Shown piece after piece: positions 25,680 through 34,279 of a stretch of DNA of 64,000 nucleotides; the stretch's first letter is position 1, and each line of letters begins with the position of its first letter. Source of the DNA: Oscillibacter ruminantium GH1 (GTDB lineage: Bacteria > Bacillota > Clostridia > Oscillospirales > Oscillospiraceae). Position numbers and translations under genes: made by a program. Location of the stretch: assembly GCF_000307265.1 (NCBI RefSeq), contig NZ_DF158897.1, positions 419,730 to 483,729 of the forward strand. Reading direction: 5' to 3'. The notes beneath the pieces were generated by a model, which saw nothing but the letters and a program-made list of their open reading frames with translations, did not search any database and was not told the DNA's origin.

Positions 25680-26846
25680 TTATTTGCTTTTTGCCTCCAA
25701 GAATTCGGCCATCTGGCGGGCAACCAGCTTTCCGGCCAAAGCGGCCTCCTCCGGAGAGTTTCCGGCGGCCCCCACTTCCAGCAAAAGGGAACCGGTGGTG
25801 GCGTGCTGATTATAACGAGAATTTCGTAAGAGGATGGGACGCAGCAGCGTGGGGTACGTCTGCGTGATATTCTGCTGCACCGCCACCGCCAGCTTCAGAT
25901 TTTCCATCCACTTGGGATGGGGCAGGCCGCTGCCGTCGCTGCCCACCACAATCGTCACCTGTGCGGCATTTCCCACCCCTTCCACCGGAGAGATTACCTT
26001 GTATTCATTGCCTTCTGTGTCCTCGATGGCGTCCCGGTGAACGTCCAGAATAAAGTGGATGGAGGGGTACTGCGTGAGATAGCTCTCGATGGCCTTTAAG
26101 GACCGATCATACGACCCGGAATAAGAGGGGTAGTCGTACAGCGTCCGGTCATGGAGGACGGAAATGCCCGCCTCGCCAAAGGTCTGGGCCATCACATCAC
26201 CCACGGCCACTACATTGTATCGGGTGTCGGTACTGCGGTGATTTCCGGAGTATTCCACCTCCACCCCCGGCGCAGGGGTATAGGCCTCGCTTCCGTGAGT
26301 ATGGATAATTAGAATTTGAGGCTCTTCGTCGGTCAGTCCCGCGTCAAAAGAAGTCGTCAGGTCCTGAATGCTCAGGGCGTGTTCGGTACTGTTGGTAATA
26401 TAGACCTTGCCTGTGACGGTATACCCCGCATCCCCCGTGGGCACCAGTGTTTTCGCGGTAACGCCGTTTTCCGGGATATTCTCTGCGGGAACCGGAGATG
26501 TATCCAACGGCGTTTCTTCCACCGGAGTCTGCGCCACCGGTTCTTGGGGAGCATCCGGCATCTCCGTGGACAAAAGCTGCGCCACGGTTTCCCGCGCGGA
26601 CAGCAGCAGGGGAGACTCCGCAATTGTCAGCACGGCGGCGGGAGACAGTCCGTCCTCCGGCCCCAAATCGCCCAGTTCCCATTGCAGCGCCGACAGAGGC
26701 GCCGACGCCTCCTGCCGCAGGGCCGAAATCGCGGAGGCGATGGTGTCGCTTCCGGCTGTGACCGCCACGCCCCACAGGGTACACGCCGCCAGACCCATGG
26801 CCCCAAGCCTGCGGGGACCGCTTCGCTTTTTCGCGGCTGTTTTCAT
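25680..26846 (-). CDS. spoIIP: Stage II sporulation protein P
   Basis: 388 residues with one membrane anchor near residues 12-35 and a long Pro/Glu-rich linker. The catalytic domain (about 175-385) has IIHTHGSEAYTP, LHDRTLYDYPSYSGSYDRS and ILDVHRDAIED, and ends in SLLLEVGAAGNSPEEA. These are the zinc and catalytic positions of the SpoIIP amidase/endopeptidase that strips peptidoglycan during forespore engulfment with SpoIID and SpoIIM. The start is the ATG seven codons after an in-frame TTG, because AGAGGTG lies six bases before it. A CATAGGTT near 26875 could be a sigma-E -10. gpr is not linked to it here. Confidence 0.92.
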   Translation of the reverse strand: MKTAAKKRSGPRRLGAMGLAACTLWGVAVTAGSDTIASAISALRQEASAPLSALQWELGDLGPEDGLSPAAVLTIAESPLLLSARETVAQLLSTEMPDAPQEPVAQTPVEETPLDTSPVPAENIPENGVTAKTLVPTGDAGYTVTGKVYITNSTEHALSIQDLTTSFDAGLTDEEPQILIIHTHGSEAYTPAPGVEVEYSGNHRSTDTRYNVVAVGDVMAQTFGEAGISVLHDRTLYDYPSYSGSYDRSLKAIESYLTQYPSIHFILDVHRDAIEDTEGNEYKVISPVEGVGNAAQVTIVVGSDGSGLPHPKWMENLKLAVAVQQNITQTYPTLLRPILLRNSRYNQHATTGSLLLEVGAAGNSPEEAALAGKLVARQMAEFLEAKSK

Positions 26847-26884
26847 TTGCATCACCTCTGTGGACAACCTATGCGCTATCAGCC

Positions 26885-26920
26885 AAAAAAAGAATCGCCG
26901 GCCTATAAAGGCCGGCGATT
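26885..26920 (-). terminator. Terminator of the tatD-rSAM operon
   Basis: Perfect 12-bp stem AATCGCCGGCCT / AGGCCGGCGATT with a 4-base loop; on the minus strand it is followed by CTTTTTTT. Confidence 0.9.
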
Positions 26921-26968
26921 TTCACGTCGTATTTTTAAGACATCCCCAGTGCTTATGCAAACAGGCCC

Positions 26969-27595
26969 TCAGTCCTCGATATACTCCCGCACCCGGTAGG
27001 TTGCGCCCACTTCTTCTTCGCAGATGCGGCGGCAATTTTCAATCTCCTCCTTGGGAATCGTATCTACCACGGTCATCATCACCTTGGGGACGTACTGCCG
27101 CAGCTCCTTAGCAAAGTCCTTCATCGCCTGATACGCCCCGCTCTGCGCCGGATGGCACAGGGCGTTGTACTTCTCCGCCGTATCGGTATTCAAGGAGATG
27201 GAAACCATGTCAAACCGCCCGGCAAAGTCCGGGGCGATGTTCCGTCCGTGAATCAGACTGCCGGTGCCGTTGGTGTCCATCCGGGTAAAGATTTTTTTAC
27301 CTTGAGCCTTCAGTTGGTCGATCACCCAGCAAATATCCTCCATGCGATAGCTGGGCTCGCCAAAGCCGCAGAACACCAGCTGCTCATACTTGCTCAGGTC
27401 CCGCTTTTCGATGTCCGCCAGAATTTCCTCCCGAGTAGGCTCCCGCTCCAGCCACAGGTTGTGCGTATAAATACTGCCGCTGCCCTTGTTGTGCCGCAGA
27501 CAAAAATTGCAGTTGAAGTTGCAGCGGTTGGTGGTGTTCACATATAGGTTGCCGCCGTATTCATAGGTGATGGTAAAGCCTTTTTTCTTTTCCAT
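26969..27595 (-). CDS. TatD-linked radical SAM protein
   Basis: 208 residues. The radical SAM motif CNFNCNFC follows NLYVNTTNR, and VFCGFGEPSYR resembles the SAM-binding region. Size and position immediately after tatD match the TIGRFAM family of TatD-associated radical SAM proteins (TIGR04038). The reaction is unknown. An in-frame TTG overlaps the tatD stop, but ATG 27595 is better spaced from GAGG. The two genes are read as one unit ending in a strong terminator. Confidence 0.88.
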   Translation of the reverse strand: MEKKKGFTITYEYGGNLYVNTTNRCNFNCNFCLRHNKGSGSIYTHNLWLEREPTREEILADIEKRDLSKYEQLVFCGFGEPSYRMEDICWVIDQLKAQGKKIFTRMDTNGTGSLIHGRNIAPDFAGRFDMVSISLNTDTAEKYNALCHPAQSGAYQAMKDFAKELRQYVPKVMMTVVDTIPKEEIENCRRICEEEVGATYRVREYIED

Positions 27596-27600
27596 GATGT

Positions 27601-28365
27601 TCAAACCTCAATTCCAAACAATTGTTTTCCGTTTTGCGCGGCAATTTGCGCCAGCTTCTCTGGGGCCATATTTTTCCACAGGGCCAAGGTCTGTGCGATA
27701 TACAAAAGATTTCTGCTGTCGTTCCGTTTCCCACGGTTCGGAACGGGGGAGAGGTAAGGGGAGTCCGTCTCCAACAGGATGCGCTCCGGCGGCGTCACCG
27801 CTGCCACCTCCTGCGCTTTGCGGGCGTTTTTATAGGTAATCGGGCCGTCAAACCCCAGATACCAGCCTCGCTTGAGAAGAACTTCCGCCATTTCCGCACT
27901 GCCGGAATAGCAGTGGAACACGCCCCTCGCTTTCGGAAACTCCTCGATGATGGCCAAGCTGTCTCCGTGGGCGTCCCGGTCGTGGATAATCACGGGAAGG
28001 TCCAACTCCACCGCCAACGCCAGCTGACGGCGGAAAATATCCTGCTGAAATTCTCTGGGTGGATTGGTGTCCCAATGATAATCCAATCCGATCTCTCCAA
28101 TGGCAACCGCCTTTGGGTGCGCCGCCAGACGGCGGATCATTTCCACTTCCGCGTCGCCGCACCCACCGCAGTTCTCCGGGTGAAGACCCACGGCGGCGTA
28201 GACATGATCAAACCGTTCCGCCAGCGCCACGGCGGCCCGGGAGGATTCCACATCGCAGCCGGGGTCCACCATAAGGTTCACGCCAAATTCCGGCAGGGCG
28301 GAGAGCAGCGCGTCCCGATCCGGGTCAAACGCCGCGTCGTCATAATGAGCATGGGTGTCGAACAA
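27601..28365 (-). CDS. tatD: TatD family metal-dependent hydrolase
   Basis: 254 residues, the full TIM-barrel length. Metal-binding positions are visible in order: DTHAHYDD at the N-terminus, GEIGLDYHW, VIIHDRDAH, VFHCYSGS and LLETDSPYLSP. TatD-type enzymes are 3'-5' DNA exonucleases acting in DNA repair or fragmentation. In many Firmicutes tatD follows metG; here metG lies just upstream on the same strand, but a terminator hairpin at 28436 separates them. Confidence 0.93.
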   Translation of the reverse strand: MFDTHAHYDDAAFDPDRDALLSALPEFGVNLMVDPGCDVESSRAAVALAERFDHVYAAVGLHPENCGGCGDAEVEMIRRLAAHPKAVAIGEIGLDYHWDTNPPREFQQDIFRRQLALAVELDLPVIIHDRDAHGDSLAIIEEFPKARGVFHCYSGSAEMAEVLLKRGWYLGFDGPITYKNARKAQEVAAVTPPERILLETDSPYLSPVPNRGKRNDSRNLLYIAQTLALWKNMAPEKLAQIAAQNGKQLFGIEV

Positions 28366-28435
28366 GAAGATTCCTCCGTTTCCTGCATTTATGCCATCAG
28401 TATAATCTCTTTCCCCACTTCCCGCAAGGGGAAAA

Positions 28436-28472
28436 CGAAACCCACCCCGCCGAATGGCAGAGGTGGGCTTCG
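28436..28472 (-). terminator. Probable terminator of metG
   Basis: Stem CGAAACCCACC / GGTGGGCTTCG with one mismatch; the minus strand continues TTTTCCCC. Confidence 0.6.
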
Positions 28473-28562
28473 TCTATCAAGCATCTTATAGGTTTTTATC
28501 GCTTGCGGCGCAAGGAATTGCTCTCAAAAAACGCAGCGGAGCAGACTTTGCCCCAACGACGA

Positions 28563-30527
28563 TTAGCACATTTTCGCGCCGGCGGGAATCGCGTCGTCCA
28601 CCATCAAAAGGTGAAGGCACTCCTCGCCCTTTTCCGTGTGGACGGCGGAGATCAGCATCCCGTTGGACTCCTGCCCCATCATCTTGCGGGGAGGCAGGTT
28701 CACAATGGCCACCAGCGTCTTGCCCACCAAATCCTCCGGCTGATACCACTTGTGAATGCCGGAGAGAATCTGCCGGTCCGTGCCGGTTCCGTCGTCCAAC
28801 GTGAATTTCAGCAGCTTTTCGGACTTTTTCACAGCCTCGCAGGCCTTCACCTTCACTGCCCGGAAATCGGACTTGCAGAATGTGTCAAAATCCACCTTTT
28901 CCGTCAGCTGAGGTTCCAGCTCGATTGCGGGAAGATTTTCCCTTCTGGCGGCCTCCTGCACCGCGTCCAGCGCCTGCAGTTCCTTTTCCACATCAATACG
29001 CGGGAAGATATTCTCCCCCTTGTGGACCTTGGCGGCAGCGGGCAGCACACCCCATTTGGCGGCGGCTTCCCAATCGGTCATCTCCGTAGATGCGCCGATC
29101 TGGTCAAAAATCTTGGCGCAGCTGTCGGGCGTGAAGGGCAGCAGCAGTGTTCCGCAGATGCGCAGCGTTTCCAGCAGGTTGTACATCACCCGGGCAAGAC
29201 GCGGCTTTTTCGCCTCGTCCTTTGCCAGAACCCACGGGGCCGTCTCGTCGATATATTTGTTGGCCCGGGAGATGACCTTGAATGTCTCCTCCAGACCGTT
29301 TTGCATCTGGAACTTTTCCATCTGGGCCTCGTACTTGTCCCGCAGGGCGGAGGCCATGGCGATCAACTCGCCGTCCATCGGGTCTTCCTCCTGAACTGCG
29401 GGCAGCTGGCCGTCGAAATACTTTTCCACCATGGCGGCGGTGCGGGAGAGGAGGTTGCCAAGATCGTTGGCAAGGTCGGTGTTGATGCACTGGATCAAAA
29501 GCTCATTGGAGAAATTGCCGTCCTGTCCGAAGGGGAAGGAGCGCAGCAGGAAGAAGCGCAGCGCGTCCGTTCCGTACCGCTCGGCCAGCAGATAGGGGTC
29601 CACCACATTGCCCTTGGACTTGGACATCTTGCCGCCGTCCAGCAGCAGCCAGCCATGGCCGTAGACATGCTTGGGCAGGGGCATTTCCATGCTCATCAGC
29701 ATGGCGGGCCAGATAATGGAGTGGAACCGGACGATCTCCTTGCCCACGAAGTGGACGTCGGCGGGCCAATATTTGTCATAGTCATGATACTGCTCGTTCA
29801 AAAAGCCCAGTGCCGTGGTGTAGTTAAACAACGCGTCCACCCACACATAGACCACATGGCCCGGGTCAAAATCCACAGGCACACCCCAAGTGAAGCTGGT
29901 GCGGGAAACGCACAGGTCTTCAAGGCCCGGGTCGATGAAGTTGTGGATCATTTCGTTGACGCGGGTGCGGGGCTGAAGGAAATCGGTGTTTTCCAGCAGG
30001 TCCCGGACTTTGTCGGCATACTTGCTCAGGCGGAAGAAATAGGCTTCCTCCTCCGCGTCCTGCACCTCCCGGCCGCAGTCGGGGCATTTGCCGTCCTTGA
30101 GCTGGCTCTCCGTCCAGAAGGATTCGCAGGGCTTGCAGTATTTGCCCTTGTATTTGCCCTTATAGATATCGCCGTTGTCGTGCATCTTCTTGAAAATCTT
30201 CTGCACGGCGGCAACGTGGTACTCGTCGGTGGTGCGGATGAAGCGGTCGTTGGAAATGTTCATCAGCTTCCACAGGTCCCGGATTCCCTTGGGGCCGTCC
30301 ACAATATTGTCCACGAACTGCTGAGGCGTGACCCCAGCCTCTTTGGCCTTGTCCTCAATCTTCTGTCCGTGCTCGTCCGTGCCGGTGAGGAACATCACAT
30401 CCTTCCCCTTCAGGCGCTGATACCGGGCGGTGGCGTCCGTTGCCACGGTGCAGTAGGTGTGGCCGATGTGCAGCTTGTCCGACGGGTAGTAAATCGGCGT
30501 TGTGATATAGAATCTCTCTTTTTCCAT
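28563..30527 (-). CDS. metG: Methionine--tRNA ligase
   Basis: 654 residues. The class I signatures are HIGHTYCTVATD near the start and KMSKSKGNV. Zinc-binding cysteines appear as CKPCESFW and CPDCG. An anticodon-binding domain follows, and the C-terminal 100 residues form an EMAP/Trbp111-type tRNA-binding domain (DFRAVKVKACEAVKKSEKLL) that dimerises the enzyme. Length is normal for the Firmicute form. The start ATG follows AAAGGAGG, and a well-spaced promoter lies 60 bases upstream. No T-box is seen in that short leader. Confidence 0.96.
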   Translation of the reverse strand: MEKERFYITTPIYYPSDKLHIGHTYCTVATDATARYQRLKGKDVMFLTGTDEHGQKIEDKAKEAGVTPQQFVDNIVDGPKGIRDLWKLMNISNDRFIRTTDEYHVAAVQKIFKKMHDNGDIYKGKYKGKYCKPCESFWTESQLKDGKCPDCGREVQDAEEEAYFFRLSKYADKVRDLLENTDFLQPRTRVNEMIHNFIDPGLEDLCVSRTSFTWGVPVDFDPGHVVYVWVDALFNYTTALGFLNEQYHDYDKYWPADVHFVGKEIVRFHSIIWPAMLMSMEMPLPKHVYGHGWLLLDGGKMSKSKGNVVDPYLLAERYGTDALRFFLLRSFPFGQDGNFSNELLIQCINTDLANDLGNLLSRTAAMVEKYFDGQLPAVQEEDPMDGELIAMASALRDKYEAQMEKFQMQNGLEETFKVISRANKYIDETAPWVLAKDEAKKPRLARVMYNLLETLRICGTLLLPFTPDSCAKIFDQIGASTEMTDWEAAAKWGVLPAAAKVHKGENIFPRIDVEKELQALDAVQEAARRENLPAIELEPQLTEKVDFDTFCKSDFRAVKVKACEAVKKSEKLLKFTLDDGTGTDRQILSGIHKWYQPEDLVGKTLVAIVNLPPRKMMGQESNGMLISAVHTEKGEECLHLLMVDDAIPAGAKMC

Positions 30528-30592
30528 GGAAATTTTCCTCCTTTTCCGCCCCCCGAATGGAAGAGGGCGGTAATAAACGTCTGTAAATTTAA

Positions 30593-30621
30593 AGTATATG
30601 CCAAATAGCGGAAAATAACAA
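30593..30621 (-). promoter_or_regulatory. Predicted promoter of metG
   Basis: TTGTTA (30621-30616) and TATACT (30598-30593) on the minus strand, 17 bases apart. Confidence 0.75.
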
Positions 30622-30626
30622 CCGCC

Positions 30627-31991
30627 TCAGGAAGTTTCGTCCGCCAGACTGCCCCGTTTTTTCCACCGGCCGGAGAGATAATAGGTCACACACAGCACAA
30701 AGCCGCCTATCCACCCGATTCCAAACCCATAGAACATATAGGCGGGGCCAAAGTGGTTCGCCAGATAGTAAACCGCCGGAACACGCAGCACGATCATGGA
30801 CAGGATCGTGACCGTCATGGGAAACACGCTTTCTCCCGCTCCGCGCATTGCGCCGTTGAGAATGTACATCACGCCGAACAGGGCATAGGGCGGCATGATG
30901 GCCCGGATATAATAGTTCCCCGCCTCCGCCACCGCCGCTTCGGGGGAGAAGAGGTGAAACAACCTGTCGGACCAAACCAAAAGTACCACCGTCATCAAAA
31001 GACACCACACCACCGTGGCCGTCACCGTCATGCGCACTCCTTGCCGCACTCGCTCCGGCTTTTTCGCACCCACATTCTGGCCAACAAAGGCGGTAACGGA
31101 GTTGGTAAGGGCCTGCACCGCCAGAAATGCCATGCTGTCCAGCTTATTGCCCACGTTGTAGGCGGCGGTGTACGCCGTACCGAAGGTGTTGACTTTGCTC
31201 ATTACCGTCATCACGCCGATAGACACCAGAGACATCTGAAATCCCGCGGGAAGGCCAATGCCCAACACCTGACGGAAAAGCGTTTTGTCAAACCGAAAAC
31301 AAAAGGGGTGAATGGCAATTTGAGGGTATTTTCGATTGATGTAAAGCAGACCGAACAGCCAAGAAAATGTCTGGGAGATGATGGTGCCCAGCGCCACGCC
31401 GGCAACGCCCATTCCCGCGCAGAGCACCAGAATCAAATCCAGCGCAATGTTCAGTCCCGCGGCAACGGCCAGAAACAGCAGGGTGGTCCGGCTGTTGCCG
31501 ATACCGTTGAGGATACCGGCGTTGGTGTTATAGCCGATGGTCCCCACCAGCCCGGCGCAGACGATCATCAGATAGACCCAAGCCTCATGATAAGCCGCCT
31601 CATCCACCCGCAGCAAAAAGAGCAGGGGTTTGACCAGCAGCAATGCCAGAATCGTCACAGGAATGGCCGACACAAGGAACGTGGTGTAAATCGTGTCCAC
31701 CGCGTCCCGCACCCGGTCCAGCTTTCCCGCGCCGTAATACTGGGCAATCACCACCGTGCCGCCGTTGGCAATCCCCATAAACAGCGAGGTGAACATGAAG
31801 ATTACCGGAAAGCCGACGCCCACGGCGGCCAACGCTGCATCGCCCACATAGTTTCCCACGACCCAAGAATCCACCATGTTGTAAAGCTGCTGGAGAAAAC
31901 TCCCCAGCAGCAGAGGAAGCGCAAACAGGAAAATATGTCGCGCGGGGCTGCCGACCGTCATGTCCCGCAGACCCCGATTCTCGTTTTCCAT
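30627..31991 (-). CDS. MATE family efflux transporter
   Basis: About 454 residues with 12 predicted membrane segments in two halves, as in MATE exporters. N-terminal MTVGSPARHIFLFALPLLLG and LLQQLYNMVDSWVVGNYVG-type sequence (residues around 25-45) are typical of the DinF/NorM-like clostridial group. Such proteins expel cationic drugs or metabolites using Na+ or H+ gradients; the substrate is not predictable. Starts at 32003 and 31991 are both in frame; I prefer 31991, whose AAGGA is better spaced. It is divergent from xth and lies just upstream of metG on the same strand. Confidence 0.9.
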   Translation of the reverse strand: MENENRGLRDMTVGSPARHIFLFALPLLLGSFLQQLYNMVDSWVVGNYVGDAALAAVGVGFPVIFMFTSLFMGIANGGTVVIAQYYGAGKLDRVRDAVDTIYTTFLVSAIPVTILALLLVKPLLFLLRVDEAAYHEAWVYLMIVCAGLVGTIGYNTNAGILNGIGNSRTTLLFLAVAAGLNIALDLILVLCAGMGVAGVALGTIISQTFSWLFGLLYINRKYPQIAIHPFCFRFDKTLFRQVLGIGLPAGFQMSLVSIGVMTVMSKVNTFGTAYTAAYNVGNKLDSMAFLAVQALTNSVTAFVGQNVGAKKPERVRQGVRMTVTATVVWCLLMTVVLLVWSDRLFHLFSPEAAVAEAGNYYIRAIMPPYALFGVMYILNGAMRGAGESVFPMTVTILSMIVLRVPAVYYLANHFGPAYMFYGFGIGWIGGFVLCVTYYLSGRWKKRGSLADETS

Positions 31992-32031
31992 GAAATCTTC
32001 CATCCTTGTCCCATAAAATCACATGATTCTC

Positions 32032-32060
32032 ATTGTACTATTTTTTTCCCATTGGAGCAA
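32032..32060 (-). promoter_or_regulatory. Predicted promoter of the MATE gene
   Basis: TTGCTC (32060-32055) and TACAAT (32037-32032) on the minus strand with a 17-base spacer. Confidence 0.7.
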
Positions 32061-32079
32061 CGGTTTGGTGCAAAAAACA

Positions 32080-32108
32080 TTGTCATTTTCCACGGTTCCG
32101 GGTAAACT
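32080..32108 (+). promoter_or_regulatory. Predicted promoter of xth
   Basis: TTGTCA (32080-32085) and TAAACT (32103-32108), 17 bases apart, divergent from the MATE promoter. Confidence 0.7.
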
Positions 32109-32140
32109 GTGAAAAATGACTGTATTACAAGGAGGATTAT

Positions 32141-32893
32141 ATGAAGCTGGTATCATGGAACGTGAACGGCCTGCGGGCCTGCCTTGGAAAAGGCTTTTTA
32201 GATTTCTGCGCCGAGGCGGACGCGGACGTAATCTGCCTGCAGGAGACGAAAATGAAGCCGGAGCAGGCGGAGTTTGACCTGCCGGGCTATGAAAAATTTT
32301 GGAACAGCGCCGATAAACCCGGCTATTCCGGCACGGCGGTATTCACCCGCATTCCGCCACTGAACGTGACCTATGACTTCGGCGGGGACGAACACCGCCA
32401 CGAGGGCCGGGTCATCACCGCCGAATTTGAAGAATTTTATCTGGTGTGCTGTTATACGCCCAACTCTAAGGACGAGTTAGCGCGAATCGACTACCGTATG
32501 CAGTGGGAGGACGATTTCAGAGCCTATCTTCTGGAGCTGGACCGGACAAAACCGGTGGTGCTGTGCGGCGATTTAAATGTGGCGCACGAGGAAATAGACT
32601 TGAAAAACCCGAAAACCAACCGGGGCCACGCGGGCTTTTCCGATCAGGAGCGGGGGAAGATGACGGAGCTTTTACGCGCCGGTTTTTCTGACACCTTCCG
32701 AACCCTTTACCCCGAGCGGATCGCCTATTCCTGGTGGAGCTACCGGTTCCGCGCCCGGGAGAAGAACGCGGGCTGGCGCATTGATTATTTTATCGTCTCC
32801 CAGCGGATGCAGGAGCAGGTGCGGGAGGCTTTGATCTACGATCAGATTTTCGGCAGCGATCACTGCCCTGTGGGTCTGGAACTGGCGCTTTAA
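32141..32893 (+). CDS. xth: Exodeoxyribonuclease III / AP endonuclease
   Basis: 250 residues of the exonuclease III fold. Active-site motifs run in order: WNVNGLRA, LQETKM (metal-binding Glu), GDLNVAHEEIDLKNP, RIDYFIVSQ and GSDHCPVGLEL (catalytic His). It repairs abasic sites and 3'-blocked ends. Start ATG follows AAGGAGG. Its stop overlaps the stop of the convergent gpr gene by four bases, with no terminator between. Confidence 0.94.
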   Translation: MKLVSWNVNGLRACLGKGFLDFCAEADADVICLQETKMKPEQAEFDLPGYEKFWNSADKPGYSGTAVFTRIPPLNVTYDFGGDEHRHEGRVITAEFEEFYLVCCYTPNSKDELARIDYRMQWEDDFRAYLLELDRTKPVVLCGDLNVAHEEIDLKNPKTNRGHAGFSDQERGKMTELLRAGFSDTFRTLYPERIAYSWWSYRFRAREKNAGWRIDYFIVSQRMQEQVREALIYDQIFGSDHCPVGLELAL

Positions 32894-33786
32894 CCCAGCA
32901 GGGCGGCCATGTCCTCAATTTCCAGCTCTTGAAGCGCCCAGTTGACCCCGTAACCCAGCATCCGGGACAGTTCCTTTACCTGCGCGTCAATATCCCGGGG
33001 CGTCACGGTGAGGGGCTGGCGGCGGCTGCGCAGCTTTTTCTCGTCAAATTCCGTCACCCCGGACTCTTCCAAAAGGTCTGCCGCCAGCGTGGCCGCGTCC
33101 ACCACCGTGGGAATTCCCACGGCAAAGACCGGCACGCCCAAGGACTCCTTGTTCAGCGCCGAACGCTGATTTCCCACGCCGGAGCCGGGGACGATTCCGC
33201 TGTCGCTGAGTTGGACGGTGGCACAGACGCGGCCCGTTCGCCGGGAAGCCAGCGCATCCACGGCGATGACAAAATCCGGCTCTACCTCTTTTACCAATCC
33301 CCGCACCGCCTCGGCGGATTCCACCCCCGTGGTTCCCAAAACACCCACGGAAAAGGCCGACACCGGGCGAAAGCCTCCAAACTGGCGGGGCATGGCGGCC
33401 AGCAGATGCCGCGTGATTAACACGCTTTCCACGCACAGCGGACCCACCGCGTCCGGCGTCATAGCCCGGTTTCCAAGACCGATTACCATGGCCGCCCCAT
33501 CTCCGGGCAGCATGGCCTTTAATTCCGCGCCGAGCGCCCGGACCGCCCGCTCGAAATAGCCCTCTTTCCTCTGCCAATAGTCGGTGAGATCCAGCGTTAG
33601 ATAGGTTCCCACCGGTTTTCCAAGCGTCTTTGCCCCTTGTCCATCCAAAATTTCCACCCGCGTCACCGGATAGCCCTCCCGGCGGGATTTTCCGGCCTTG
33701 ACACCTGAGAGCTTTGCGGTTTTTTCCGCGCTCTCCTGCCACAATTCCCGGGCCTCCATCGCCAAATCCGTCCGTTTGATATACAT
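32890..33786 (-). CDS. gpr: Spore germination endopeptidase GPR
   Basis: 298 residues. The N-terminal KRTDLAMEARELW resembles the autoprocessing site, which mimics the cleavage site of small acid-soluble spore proteins. The body has VIGLGNRAMTPDAVGPL, FVIAVDALASR and PGSGVGNQRSALN, all conserved in GPR. It is stored as a zymogen in spores and degrades the DNA-protecting SASPs at germination. ATG 33786 is preceded by GGGAGG; frame-open sequence further upstream is not part of the protein. Upstream sequence around 33845-33825 has GCATA and GGAAAACAT, weakly like a forespore sigma-F/G promoter. Confidence 0.94.
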   Translation of the reverse strand: MYIKRTDLAMEARELWQESAEKTAKLSGVKAGKSRREGYPVTRVEILDGQGAKTLGKPVGTYLTLDLTDYWQRKEGYFERAVRALGAELKAMLPGDGAAMVIGLGNRAMTPDAVGPLCVESVLITRHLLAAMPRQFGGFRPVSAFSVGVLGTTGVESAEAVRGLVKEVEPDFVIAVDALASRRTGRVCATVQLSDSGIVPGSGVGNQRSALNKESLGVPVFAVGIPTVVDAATLAADLLEESGVTEFDEKKLRSRRQPLTVTPRDIDAQVKELSRMLGYGVNWALQELEIEDMAALLG

Positions 33787-33886
33787 TTTCTGTAAGCCGC
33801 CTCCCACTAAATGTTGTGCATTTTCGTTATGTTTTCCGGAAGCAGATACAATATGCAAAAAATCAAAGTTTTTTCTGAAAAAAGGC

Positions 33887-33915
33887 TTGCTTTTTGTTCA
33901 AAGAACTGTTAAAAT
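33887..33915 (+). promoter_or_regulatory. Predicted promoter of rpsT
   Basis: TTGCTT (33887-33892), 17 bases, TAAAAT (33910-33915). Confidence 0.75.
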
Positions 33916-33980
33916 ATCATTCTGCACGGTGAGATCATAAAATCTCACGTATATTGAGTTTGCCAAAGGAGGTGTTTGGT

Positions 33981-34244
33981 TTGCCGAATATCAAGTCTGC
34001 CAAGAAGCGCGTTCTGATCGCCGAGGCGAGAAACGCCCGCAACAAGGCTGAGAAATCCGAGCTGAAGACTGCCATCAAGAAGTTCGAGGCTGTTGCCGCA
34101 GAAGGCAATCGCACCGAGGCCGATGGCGTGTACAAGGTCGCAGTGAAGAAAGTCGATCAGGCTGTTGCCAGCGGCGTTCTGCACAAGAACACGGCTGCGC
34201 GCCGCAAGAGCGCGATGACCCTGAAGCTGAATAAGATTGGCTAA
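33981..34244 (+). CDS. rpsT: 30S ribosomal protein S20
   Basis: 87 residues, Lys/Ala-rich helical protein with the conserved N-terminus PNIKSAKKRV and C-terminus LHKNTAARRKSAMTLKLN. S20 is a primary 16S rRNA binder of the small subunit. It starts at TTG six bases after a strong AAAGGAGGTG. In bacteria a non-ATG start of rpsT is known to go with autoregulation; that is only suggested here. It is a single-gene unit with promoter and terminator. Confidence 0.96.
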   Translation: MPNIKSAKKRVLIAEARNARNKAEKSELKTAIKKFEAVAAEGNRTEADGVYKVAVKKVDQAVASGVLHKNTAARRKSAMTLKLNKIG

Positions 34245-34249
34245 GAACG

Positions 34250-34279
34250 AGACGTCCGCATTTGCGGGCGTCTTTTTTT
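34250..34279 (+). terminator. Terminator of rpsT
   Basis: Stem AGACGTCCGCA / TGCGGGCGTCT (one G-T pair), then TTTTTTT. Confidence 0.9.

Noticed and set aside
28503..30608. Long plus-strand frame over metG
   Set aside because: Antisense shadow of a complete methionyl-tRNA synthetase.
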